Assembly (NCBI GenBank): GCA_002840645.1
Contig: PHBO01000002.1
Span: forward strand, 62,001 to 126,000
Reading direction: 5' to 3'
From: Candidatus Cloacimonetes bacterium HGW-Cloacimonetes-3
GTDB taxonomy: Bacteria; Cloacimonadota; Cloacimonadia; Cloacimonadales; Cloacimonadaceae
DNA: 64,000 nt
The first letter of the stretch is position 1, and each line of letters begins with the position of its first letter. The notes beneath the pieces were generated by a model. That model did not search any database, was not told the DNA's origin, and saw only the letters and a program-made list of their open reading frames with translations. Of the stretch, positions 25,036 through 35,100 are shown piece after piece. The position numbers were made by a program, and so were the translations under genes.

Positions 25036-25935
25036 TTATAGAGAAATCTGGTAAAAAACTTTCAATTTCAAACCCAAAGCGGTTTTGAATCTGGCAACAT
25101 CAGGCACATTTGCCCCACAGAAATCCAGTTCGGTCAGCTCATTTCCCAAGCTTTCAATCAACATAAGGGTATGTAAACTGCTGGCACCATTCTTCAAAGC
25201 TTCATTCTCGGTTGCCCGAAACACCGTGAAGGCATTTCCGTTACTATCATTCAGCAATATATTGCTGCTAACAATCCGGTCTTCAAGGTACAGGTTATAC
25301 TGATGGAGTATTCCCAAACTATGTAGCTTAAAGAAGAACTCTTCAAGAGCAGAAAAGCTGATTCCCATTTCGATGTTCTTTTTGTCGTTTAAAACCCTCA
25401 TCAGTTTCATGAATTCCGGTAGTCTCAATTCCTCTGCAAAGCGATAACCTATTTGTTTTGCTTTAGTAAGCCTTTTTTTTTCATCAGGTAGTGCGATATT
25501 TGCTTCCGTATAATCATTTACAAAAGTGTAGAGCGGCTTAGCTTTCAGCTTCTCCCAGCTGAAACCACGGACATCGTAAGTTTCCGGGGTGAGGTTAAAA
25601 TTAATTCTCTTGTACCGCTCGTGCATGAACGCTGCAATCTGCCGAACTGCCTGGAGATTATCTAATATCTTACGAGCTGCAAGCGAGCTGTCAGCAGTCC
25701 ATAAGTTCAATCCCTGATAATAAGACGTGCTGGGGTTAACAACTGCTCGATATGATAGCAGTTTCCTTTCATAAACAGGTAACAAAGCTACTAATTGCTT
25801 ACCCTTGAAGCATTGCAGATGAAAGGCTTCTCTGTTGTGAAGCTGTGCTACTGCCTGCATAAAATCCGGTTGGCTCCACAGGTTTAGCTTCTGCCCACAA
25901 GGCTCAGGAGGTGTTAAGCGAATGGAGTAAGCCAT
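25036..25935 (-). CDS. FemAB/GNAT-like acyl- or aminoacyl-transferase
   Basis: A 299-residue protein with the two-lobed GNAT arrangement of the FemAB-like group. The N-terminal lobe has SQPDFMQAVAQLHNREAFHL and VALLPVYERKLL. The C-terminal lobe has RLTKAKQIGYRF, NILLNDSNGNAFTVFRATE and LHTLMLIESLGNELTELDFCG, all typical of Acetyltransf_6 proteins that modify cell-wall or exopolysaccharide precursors. The acceptor is unknown. It starts 2 bases after the response-regulator stop, so the two are probably coupled. I call the fold with confidence and the reaction only loosely. Confidence 0.7.
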   Translation of the reverse strand: MAYSIRLTPPEPCGQKLNLWSQPDFMQAVAQLHNREAFHLQCFKGKQLVALLPVYERKLLSYRAVVNPSTSYYQGLNLWTADSSLAARKILDNLQAVRQIAAFMHERYKRINFNLTPETYDVRGFSWEKLKAKPLYTFVNDYTEANIALPDEKKRLTKAKQIGYRFAEELRLPEFMKLMRVLNDKKNIEMGISFSALEEFFFKLHSLGILHQYNLYLEDRIVSSNILLNDSNGNAFTVFRATENEALKNGASSLHTLMLIESLGNELTELDFCGANVPDVARFKTALGLKLKVFYQISL

Positions 25936-25937
25936 AA

Positions 25938-26294
25938 TTAAGTATATTTTCCCAAGGTGTTAAGAAGTTCCATAAGTTGGAAGGGTTTAATTATATAATC
26001 CGACGCACCCTCTATCATAGATTTATAAGCCGAATCCACAGTTGGGTAACCGGTCATTATCAAGCAGAAAATCTCTGTGTCCTTTTCTAATAGTTCCTTC
26101 ATAAGCTCCAGTCCGTTTTTGCCGGGCATCACCAAATCGATAAGGGCTAACTGATATTTACCGGGTAAAAACTTCGCTAAGGCATGATTGGCATCTTCTG
26201 CTAAATCAACATCATAGCCATGCATAGATAAAAAATCTCCGATCACTTCACGCAAAAGCCTGTCATCATCGACCAGAAGAATCCGAGATTTCAT
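25938..26294 (-). CDS. Single-domain response regulator
   Basis: A 118-residue stand-alone receiver domain. The acidic pocket DDD (residues 9-11), phosphoacceptor Asp53 in LALIDLVMPGKNG, the Thr in IMTGYP and the invariant Lys in DYIIKPFQ are all present. No output domain is encoded, so it may act through protein contact or as a phospho-relay step, CheY/Spo0F style. No histidine kinase lies in the window. It is transcribed divergently from the cold-shock gene and coupled to the FemAB/GNAT-like gene. Confidence 0.92.
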   Translation of the reverse strand: MKSRILLVDDDRLLREVIGDFLSMHGYDVDLAEDANHALAKFLPGKYQLALIDLVMPGKNGLELMKELLEKDTEIFCLIMTGYPTVDSAYKSMIEGASDYIIKPFQLMELLNTLGKYT

Positions 26295-26352
26295 ATTTCA
26301 CTCCTTAAGTATCAAATTATGAACACACTCCACAATACTGAGTTGCGTTTAA

Positions 26353-26424
26353 CCGTCAATAAAAAAATAGTGTTGATTTCTTTGGACAGCCATGTGACAA
26401 ATCGCAAGTTTTTTTTATTGACGG
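26353..26424. promoter_or_regulatory. Divergent promoter region with mirrored TTGACGG and A/T tracts
   Basis: A perfect 15-bp inverted repeat, CCGTCAATAAAAAAA (26353-26367) and TTTTTTTATTGACGG (26410-26424), lies between the divergent response regulator and cold-shock genes. Each half holds a -35-like TTGACG. On the minus strand a TATTGT follows with a 16-base spacer; on the plus strand the -10 is less clear (TAGATT or TTCATG). The A/T tracts sit where UP elements would be. Confidence 0.5.
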
Positions 26425-26473
26425 AAATAGGCAATTTAGATTCATGGCTAAATAGAATTATTGTGAGGTGGTT

Positions 26474-26686
26474 ATGCAAGGAAGAGTTAAGTGGTTTAAC
26501 AAAAATAAAGGTTACGGCTTTATTATTACTGACGACAGCAAAGAGTACTTTGTACACTGGAAGTCAATTGTTACGAATTCGCCCCGGGAATTGAAAGTTC
26601 TGGAGCAGGATGAATATGTTACTTTCGACCTGATGGAAACAGATAAAGGCGTTCAGGCGATCAATATCATTAGGGTGAACCCCTAA
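26474..26686 (+). CDS. Cold-shock-domain protein (CspA family)
   Basis: A 70-residue single cold-shock domain, an RNA/ssDNA-binding beta-barrel that melts mRNA structure. It keeps RNP1-like KGYGFI and a changed RNP2 (EYFVHWKSI where CspA has DVFVHFSAI). Start at ATG 26474 (MQGRVKWFNKNKGYGF), because GAGGTGG lies just upstream; a GTG two codons earlier lies inside that site. The 5' region carries the mirrored A/T-tract promoter. A strong terminator follows the gene, so it is monocistronic. Confidence 0.92.
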   Translation: MQGRVKWFNKNKGYGFIITDDSKEYFVHWKSIVTNSPRELKVLEQDEYVTFDLMETDKGVQAINIIRVNP

Positions 26687-26715
26687 CGATATATAACCGT
26701 ATATCAGTAAGCTTG

Positions 26716-26755
26716 GGGTGAAAGCAGTTCAGATTGCTTTCACCCTTCTTTTATT
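26716..26755 (+). terminator. Rho-independent terminator after cold-shock gene
   Basis: Perfect 11-bp arms GGGTGAAAGCA / TGCTTTCACCC with an 8-base loop, followed by TTCTTTTATT. Confidence 0.9.
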
Positions 26756-26800
26756 GCTGTCCCACGGTAAACAAAACTTTGTAAACTGTAAAGAGATAGT

Positions 26801-28480
26801 ATGTCTTTCATACCTATGACCCCTGCTGAAATGCAAGACAGACATTGGGATTACCTTGATATCATCATTATCAGCGGTGATGCTTATGTAGATCATCCCA
26901 GCTTTGGTGCGGCTATAATTGCCCGGAGCCTCGAATCAGAGGGTTTCAGGGTGGGAATCATAGCTCAGCCGGATTGGAAGCGCGTAGAGGACTTTCAACA
27001 GCTCGGAAAGCCCCGCTTATTTTTTGGCATCACTGCCGGAAACATGGATTCTATGATTAACCATTATACAGCCCAACGGAAACTAAGGCATGACGATGCT
27101 TACAGTCCCGGTGGAATTGCCGGTTTGCGTCCGGACCGGGCAACTTTTGTCTACACGAATATCATAAAAAATTTGTATAAGGGTGTGCCGGTTGTGATCG
27201 GCGGGATTGAAGCTTCGCTACGCCGGATAGCCCATTATGATTATTGGCAGGATAAAATCCGCAACAGCATTCTTTCAGACAGTAAAGCAGATGTGCTGAT
27301 TTACGGAATGGCAGAAAAGCCAATTTGTGAGCTTGCCAATTTGATGGCAAGGGGTGTTTCAGTTGCCGATATCCAGTCACTGCCGTCTTCCGTCGTGTTC
27401 ACCCGGATTGCACCTTACGTAAAAGATGGCGTAGAAGAGGGTGACAGCAGCCAAATCCGTGATATTATTCTTCCCCCGGCTGATACCTGTAAGGATAAAC
27501 TGACATTTTACCGCATGACCAAACTATTCACCGAATTTAGCAATACGAGAGTATTGTTTCAAAGCAGCGGGGGACGCTGGATAAAGCATAACCCACCCGC
27601 AGCAGAGCTTTCTACTACCGAGATGGACAAAATCTACGCCTTACCTTTTGAATATGCTCCTCATCCTATATACAGAGGAACGATAATTCCTGCTTTTGAA
27701 CAAATCAAGGATTCTCTTACCTCGCACAGAGGATGTTATGGAGGATGTAATTTCTGTGCAATTGCCTGTCATCAGGGACGAAAGATTCAATCCCGCTCTC
27801 AGGATTCCATAGTAGCTGAAGCATTAAAACACAGTGGTACCATATCGGATGTTGGTGGTCCCACTGCAAATATGTATGCCTCGCGCTGTAAGCTTGGCTT
27901 TCCTGATAGCTGCAAACGCCGTTCTTGTTTGTACCCTGCCTTGTGTCTCAATCTGGTACTTACACACGATGAACAGCTTGTGCTGCTGAACAAAATCAGC
28001 AATCTGCCACGTATAAAACACGTGTTTATCGCTTCCGGCATCAGGCACGACATGGCGATCAGCAACGATAAATATACTAAAGAAATTGCTATTAAATACA
28101 CCGGTGGAAGGCTAAAGCTTGCTCCGGAGCATTGTGTCCCCAGGATTCTGCGTTTGATGGGCAAACCAGAAATCAGCAGTTACGAGGCTTTTTGCAGTAA
28201 GTATTTTGCCTTCACTACAGCACAAGGTTTAAAAAGGCAGGTTATTCCCTATCTTATCATTGGGCACCCGGGTTCTAACAAGGCTGATGCCATTGCTTTG
28301 CGAGACTGGCTTAAGAAGCATAATATAAAGGTGGAACAAGTGCAAGAGTTTACTCCCACTCCCATGAGTATTTCCACCTGTATGTATTATACCGGCTTGG
28401 ATTTTGACTCGGGAGAGCCAATCGAGATACCCTCTCCCGGCCAGGTGCGAGAACAAAAGAAAATTGTTCTGTGGAATTAA
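26801..28480 (+). CDS. YgiQ-family radical SAM protein
   Basis: A 559-residue radical SAM protein of the YgiQ (UPF0313) family, whose reaction is unknown. The N-terminal half has YLDIIIISGDAYVDHPSFG, FFGITAGNMDSMINHYTAQ and VIGGIEASLRRIAHYDYW, a B12-binding-like Rossmann region. The [4Fe-4S]/SAM motif CYGGCNFC (CxxxCxxC) is near residue 312. Further family motifs are SDVGGPTANMY with GPTANMY-type spacing and LKLAPEHC. The C-terminal segment includes FTPTPMSISTCMYYTG. It is about 100 residues shorter than E. coli YgiQ because the C-terminal extension is absent. The stop codon lies inside a hairpin (28465-28492). Confidence 0.93.
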   Translation: MSFIPMTPAEMQDRHWDYLDIIIISGDAYVDHPSFGAAIIARSLESEGFRVGIIAQPDWKRVEDFQQLGKPRLFFGITAGNMDSMINHYTAQRKLRHDDAYSPGGIAGLRPDRATFVYTNIIKNLYKGVPVVIGGIEASLRRIAHYDYWQDKIRNSILSDSKADVLIYGMAEKPICELANLMARGVSVADIQSLPSSVVFTRIAPYVKDGVEEGDSSQIRDIILPPADTCKDKLTFYRMTKLFTEFSNTRVLFQSSGGRWIKHNPPAAELSTTEMDKIYALPFEYAPHPIYRGTIIPAFEQIKDSLTSHRGCYGGCNFCAIACHQGRKIQSRSQDSIVAEALKHSGTISDVGGPTANMYASRCKLGFPDSCKRRSCLYPALCLNLVLTHDEQLVLLNKISNLPRIKHVFIASGIRHDMAISNDKYTKEIAIKYTGGRLKLAPEHCVPRILRLMGKPEISSYEAFCSKYFAFTTAQGLKRQVIPYLIIGHPGSNKADAIALRDWLKKHNIKVEQVQEFTPTPMSISTCMYYTGLDFDSGEPIEIPSPGQVREQKKIVLWN

Positions 28481-28492
28481 ATCCACAGAACA
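28465..28492 (+). terminator. Hairpin spanning the ygiQ-like stop codon
   Basis: Perfect 11-bp arms TGTTCTGTGGA / TCCACAGAACA (28465-28475, 28482-28492). The stop codon TAA (28478-28480) is in the 6-base loop. GCTTAGATTTG follows, only weakly T-rich. Probable terminator or 3'-end stem. Confidence 0.5.
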
Positions 28493-29107
28493 GCTTAGAT
28501 TTGAACATATCAACTGCCAATTAAATAAGATTTCAGATACATCTCAAATTAAATATATCTGCTTCAATCGTGCTTATCATGCGGTTCTACATAGGATTTG
28601 TTGCTGATTTGTATAGGTAGATCCACGTCCGAAAATCGGTGTTGTGTCTTGGCTGCGATAAAAGTCCTTATCGTATTGAATGCTTCAGTATCTTAATTCC
28701 CCCTTTTTGCGCTCATATGCCTCCCGTAACCCTCCCGTATCCGATACGGGAGGGTTACGGGAGGCTTAAGCGTGAAACTAAGGCTAAGTGCTTGTAAATA
28801 GTAAGTATTCTATGTCGTAGTTGCATGTCCAAAGCTAAGCCAAAAAAGGCATGTCCATAGCCAAGTCGATTGATTGGGAAGAGTACTATTGCTATACAAT
28901 AAAAACGAAATGATGTCTAAAGCCTTTATAGTTGAGAAATTTGTTGACAAGCTACCCAGTACGGCTTTTATTGTACTATTATGAGAATTGTGGATAAACA
29001 CCTAAGTATCAGATGCTTAGTTTATGTTTGTAATAGATTTAGTGATGTTCTTCATGTTGAAGGACATTCTTGCTTAGAATTTTAGTATTAAAAAAAGGAG
29101 TAGGTAT
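28481..29107. other. Long intergenic region upstream of the giant repeat protein
   Basis: About 627 bases without a credible gene. It holds the 3' arm of the ygiQ-end hairpin, an A/T-rich stretch (28500-28570), copy 2 of the family 1 palindrome (28719-28789), and the leader of the giant gene with ribosome site AAAGGAG (29094-29100) before ATG 29108. A possible -10 TAGAAT lies near 29076; I cannot fix a -35. The leader may carry regulation, but I see no known riboswitch. Confidence 0.6.
28719..28789. repeat. Palindromic intergenic element, family 1, copy 2
   Basis: Perfect 23-bp arms (28719-28741 and 28743-28765) around a single central C; the core is AACCCTCCCGTATC-C-GATACGGGAGGGTT. The shared flank GGCTAAGT follows at 28782, 20 bases after the common arm, as in copy 1. 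Relative to copies 1 and 3, A is replaced by G in the left arm and T by C in the right arm, so pairing is kept. Confidence 0.88.
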
Positions 29108-32100
29108 ATGAAAAAGGCATTTCTTTTATTCATAGCCCTTGTCTGTATCGGAGCGGTGAGTGCGCAAGCGCTTAGTATTTTGAATTTAAAGGATGCGCCT
29201 CTAACGGAAGCGCTGCTTAGGGAAGTAAACTATCGCAACAGTCTTGTCCGTGCATACGGATGGGCACCAGGAACTCCCTCAGCATTACCCATAGCCCCGG
29301 ATGTATTCGTGGAAGACACTCCCTGGGAATTTGATTTTACACCCTATATTCAAGTTACAGGAGGAACACCAATTGACAGTCTTCAGATAGGATGGAGTCA
29401 ATCCTCCTATTTTGATGTAACTCCAGTTGCAGGCTCACCCTTTACACTAAGGTTCACACCGGTATTAGATTTCTTTGGTACCAAACCCGTTTGGATTACC
29501 TTATACCGCGTTAATAGTGGGGGAGGGCTTTCTGACCCTGTCTCCAAAGGCATAAATATCACCGTCACTAATGCTCAGGATTTGCCGACTTTCCACTTTC
29601 CCACGATTGCTACAAATCCCAATGTAAGTACCGGTTATGTTTACACTACTCAAGAAGATACTCCAGTCGGAATCACTATAAACTTTGCCGACATCGTAAA
29701 TATATACGATGGTACAAGCTTCAATGTTTACATTACCCAAACGGCTTTCCCCTATAATATTGAGTTTTCACCTACACCTGGTAATGACAAGTCTTTCACC
29801 TTCATTCCCAATCCGAATTATAATGGGACACAGTATTTTATTGCAACTGCCGTGGAGAACCTTGCCGGTGGAGCTACCCAGCATGTATCAACAAGCTTTT
29901 CTATAAATGTAACGCCGGTAAACGACCCACCGGTGATCAACACATATTGGCCTACTAACGACCCCACTTATGTAGCTCAAACAACAGACATCGTTCTCAA
30001 TCAGGATGACTTAAGCTCCTTTGGGGTTACTGCGAGTGATATCGATGGTACTATTGCTACTGAGCCACTGTTTTATACTTGGACTCTCCAGGGAGATTTG
30101 AATGGAGAACCTTTTTCAAGGGTAGAATCTACAATCAGTACTTTGGAATACACTGTTCCAAATCTAAATCCCTTCAAAGTACCCGGGATATATACCCTAA
30201 CATGTGAAGTCCGCGATAGAGCTGATAACAGTGGTTATTCCGTAAGCCATGTGTGGAATATTGTTGTTAGCCCGAGTGGTCCCGTGTTTAACCCCTATGG
30301 TTCGAATAACCTTAGTACGTTTTCCACCACACAAAATGTGGTGTTATCAACCCCCGGAATTAGTAATACCACTATATATTACTACACCACGGCGGTTCCG
30401 CCATTAGTGCCATCTATTGGCTCTCCGGCTTCTCCTCAGTTGTATAATGGTGCAATAAACATCCCCATACCTCCCCAAGATTATGTTTATACTATCACAG
30501 CTTGGTTTACGCACCCCACATTGCCGGAATCTCAGCATAAGACCCAGATTTATAATATGACCGGCAAAGTGGCTACCCCGCTGTTTGTGGAAGCTGTCGG
30601 CATACACGCATCTAATGTTCCTTATCCCGTGCATATCACCTGCAGCACTGCAGGTGCCACGATTTATTATAGTGTGGATAATGGAGCTAACTGGCTGCTG
30701 TATAATGCCGGTACAGGTGTTTTGCTTGCTCCGCAAACAGTGACCAGTTTAACCGCCTATGCCACAAGAGCTGGTTGGGATGATAGTGCTGTTACTGCGC
30801 CTCATCTGTATGACATTCGCCGTCAGGTGGTTTTTGCAGCACCTGTAATGGATACCTTTCCCTTACCGGATATAAATGGTGACTATTGTGTATGTTTGTA
30901 CGACAGCGTTTGGGTAGATTTCACTATACCCGCGCCGGTTCCGCCTGATGCTGTGATCTATTACAGCATAAACGGCGTAGTGCATGTGTACAATCCTGCT
31001 GATTTACCTTTTGCTATATATAGCACCAGCACCATAACATGGTGGGCAGAATATATTGCATCTGATCCGGACTATGTTCCCAGTGTTATTCATAGCTTCA
31101 GCATTCCCGTGAAAAACCGTACAAGGCTAACTATGTGGCCCAACGGCTCAGTGTTCAATCCACCGGCGGGGACATACACAAGTGCGCAGAATGTATTTAT
31201 AAATACCCTCACTGCCCCCCCCAATGCCCCAATCTATTACTCATTAAATGGTGGAGCATATCAGCTTTACAGTGGTGCTGCAATCCATGTGGCTGCAAAT
31301 ACTACGATAGAAGTGTATGCCGATCCTATGCCTATTCTTACAACTATGCCGAGTTTGCATCAAACAGCAGCTTACGTAATCACAGGTACATTACCTACTC
31401 CAATTATTGCACCTGCCGGTTATCCTTCTGTTGCAATGTATGAAGCAGATATCAATGTAAGCATATCACTGCCAGCGGGAGATCCTCGCTGGGCAGCAGC
31501 AAGCATATACTATACAACTGATGGGAGCATTCCGGATGCCACCTCGAATCTATATTTAGCACCTTTCCCATTGGGACAAGGGCACTGGCAAGTTCGTGCC
31601 ATTGCCATACTAAATACTTGGCTTAGCAGCCCTATAGCACTGCAACAGTATTATATTAAGTTCCTGCCCAATGTTACCTTTATACCCACAGCTACAGACC
31701 ACTATAGCGATATAAACGTGGAAATGTTTGCTTATGACGGTGCGCAAATACGCTACACCGACGATGGCAGCGAACCTCATGCCGGTTCACCCATATATAC
31801 TGTTCCCTTGCCATTGTTAATAGACGCTAATGGCAGATACACCAGAACATATAAAGCAAAAGCACTATTAGCCGGATGGGTAACCAGCGAGACAGCTACG
31901 AAAGCTTACACAATGATTCCCACTGTACCCACGCCTGTTATTACTGCTAACTTCCCCGGATTAGTACATGCAACTCCGATAGAAGTGAGCATCACAGACG
32001 CTCTGGCAGGTGTGCAGATTTATTATACACTCGATGGCAGTGATCCGGATGAGACATCAATTCCTTACCTTGGTGCCTTCACGTTATCAACTACCACCAC

Positions 32101-35100
32101 CGTGCGGACAAGAGCTTACAAAGCCGGATACAAAGAATCTCTGATAGAAGAAATTACCTACATCGTAGGCAATAATATCGGAGCTATAGTGTTCCAGCCT
32201 GCCGCCGGTACTTATCTCAATCCTATTGATGTTACGATCATCACCAGCCAGCCTGATGCAGACATATATTATACAACTGACGGTACTGATCCTCAGGTTG
32301 TAGGGGGTGTCCCGCAAGGAACAACTACTCTCTATTTATCACCCATTCATTTGGGGTTCAGCCCTACAAGTGTTACCATTAAAGCACTTGCCGTTAAGGA
32401 GAATTGGACAGAAAGCAGAGGCTCAGCAACGTACAAGGTTACTGATGTACTGGCTGCTCCCACGATTACTCCTGCCAGTTCTCAGTATGTAGTTGATACT
32501 AGTGTTTCCGTAACGATAACTGCCCCCAATGGAACTATATGGTACAGTGTTGATGGAGCAGCTCCGCAAATGTATGCTGTGCCATTTAATGTCACCCGCC
32601 CCACAAGTGGAACAATTACTGTTACCGCCTGGGCAGATGTGGATGATGCTTCATGGTTAACCTCTCCAACCAGCACAGCTGTTTACACCTTCAACGGTCA
32701 GCTCAATGCTCCCATCGTTACTCCTGTAAGTGGTACTTATGGCTCGAATGTGACTGTACAGATGTACAATTATCAGGGTGCCACGATGTACTATAGCACT
32801 GATAATGGTGTAACTTACAACGAATACACTTTTGGCATAGCTGGTTTCGTTGTAGATAAGAATACAACTGTTATGGCTTACGCAAGCAAAGCCAACTGGC
32901 CAGATTCGCCAATAGTAACAAATGTATATAACCTAAAAGTACCTAATCCTGTCTTTGACCCTCTATCGAACTCCTTTGCTTTACCCTTTGCAGCAACCTT
33001 AAGTGTGTCCAGTATGGATGCCATTTACTATACGTTGGATGGAAGCAATCCTACTTTGGATAACGTTAACGCCATCCTCTATGTAAATCCCATCGATGTT
33101 GGCTATGGATATACACGCATCCGTGCAATGGCTCATAGAGCTGATTGGATTAGTTCGGAAGTTGTGGAAGTAATCTATAACGTAAACGGACAGCTTCAAA
33201 TGCCGGTATTATCGTTAGCAAGCGATTTGTATTATAATCCGCAAACCGTTACCATCAATGCAAACCCGATAAATGCCCTTGTGTACTACACTACTGATGG
33301 TACGGAGCCTGATGAAAGCTCCAGCCTCTATGGGGGAGCAATCAACATAACCGAAATTACTACCCTCAAAGCCAAGGCGTATCTGGCGGGTTGGTTACCT
33401 TCAGAGACAGCTAATGCAATTTATGATCTTAAGGTTAAGCCAATTACTTCAGATCATTTACCTGATGTTTATACTACCACTCAATTTGTAGTGCTTCAGA
33501 CCCTAACACCTAATACGGACATATATTACACTATCGATGGTGGTGTTCCAGGTTTGGGATCAACTCTGTATACAGGAGCAATAACAGTATCCAGCACTAC
33601 CAGAATCCGTGCCAGAGCTTACAAGAATGATGGTTTGAACTGGCTTCCGAGTGATGAGTTTGATCAATCCTACGGGATAAGCCAACAAGTAGCTACACCC
33701 GTTTTTAACTTACCGGGTGGTGTTTACAATTATGCCCCAGTATCTGTTGCTATAACCAGCACTACGCCTGATGCAACAATATGGTACGCGTACGAGGGCG
33801 AAGGTTGGCAGAATTATACTGTACCCTTACAGGTAAATACAACCAAGGTTATCTATGCCAAAGCAGAGAAAAACGGCTGGGTTCCTTCACCAGTTGTTTA
33901 TGCGCATTACATCATATCAATTCCTGTTGTTGCCACACCGAATTTCGTAGAACAAGCAGGAACTTATTTCCTGCCGGGCACCTACAACAATGCTGTGGAT
34001 GTTAGCATTACATCTTCAACACCCGGAGCTCAGATATACTATACAACAGATGGTAGTGAGCCAACCGAAATCCCTGCATTATTGTACTCTGCACCGTTTA
34101 CCGTGAGTGCAACAACTACAGTGAAGGCAAAGGCATTCAAAGCAGGTAATACACCTTCAGCTACTCTGACGGGTGTTTATAGTATTGAGCCCTTAACCGT
34201 ACTAGATCCTATAGTGGTTCCCGAAGATGATACTAATCCCTTCTACGAGCCGTTCTTTGTGTTTATGTATCCTCGCACCACAGATTCTGTGATACATTAT
34301 ACTACAAATGGTGACGAACCTACAATAGCCAGCGATACCTATGCTGCGCCGTTCTTGTTAAATTCTTCGGCAGTTATTAAAGCCAAGGCTTTCAAAAATG
34401 GCTTTGCCAGTAATACCGTTACGCGTAACTATCGTATAACCGGAAAAGTAAACATCTCCGGAGTAACAATCACGCCTAACCCCGGCTATTATACTACGCT
34501 GCAAACGATTAGCACCGTCGGGGCTTTAAACCCGATCGATGCAGTTTTACGCTATACAACGGATGGTAGTAATCCTACTTTCGCTTCACCGCTATTTAAT
34601 CCTTTGAATCCTCCTCTCGGTTCTACACTGAACTTAAAGATCAGAGGCTTTAAGGATGATTGGCTCCCAAGTGATGATATCTTAAGTGCATATTTCACTT
34701 TTACCGGGCAGGTAGTCTTGGCAGCAGATTTGTTCAGCCTTGATCCTGCTCCGATTTACACCACACCCCAAAGTCTTACACTTAATACCCTAACTACACC
34801 CCCCGGAGCAACTCTGCGTTATACACTGAACGGCAATGATCCCACAGAGCTTTCTCCGGCATATGTAGCGGGTTACAATATCCCGATTACTGCCGCTACC
34901 ACGGTGAAAGTAATTGCTTACCTGAATAATTGGTTACCGAGTGTTATTGCCTCAGCTACTTATCAATATACCGGGCAAGTAGTGCTTGGGAGCATAAGCC
35001 CGAATGCAGGGACATATCAGAACTTGCAGCCTATTACTCTGGGTATCCCTGTTCCCAATGATGCCTCAGTTTATTATACTACTGATGGCAATGATCCAAC

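Noticed and set aside
28810-29001. Possible small minus-strand gene upstream of the giant protein
   Set aside because: About 63 codons, low-complexity and without a ribosome site or homology; treated as non-coding.
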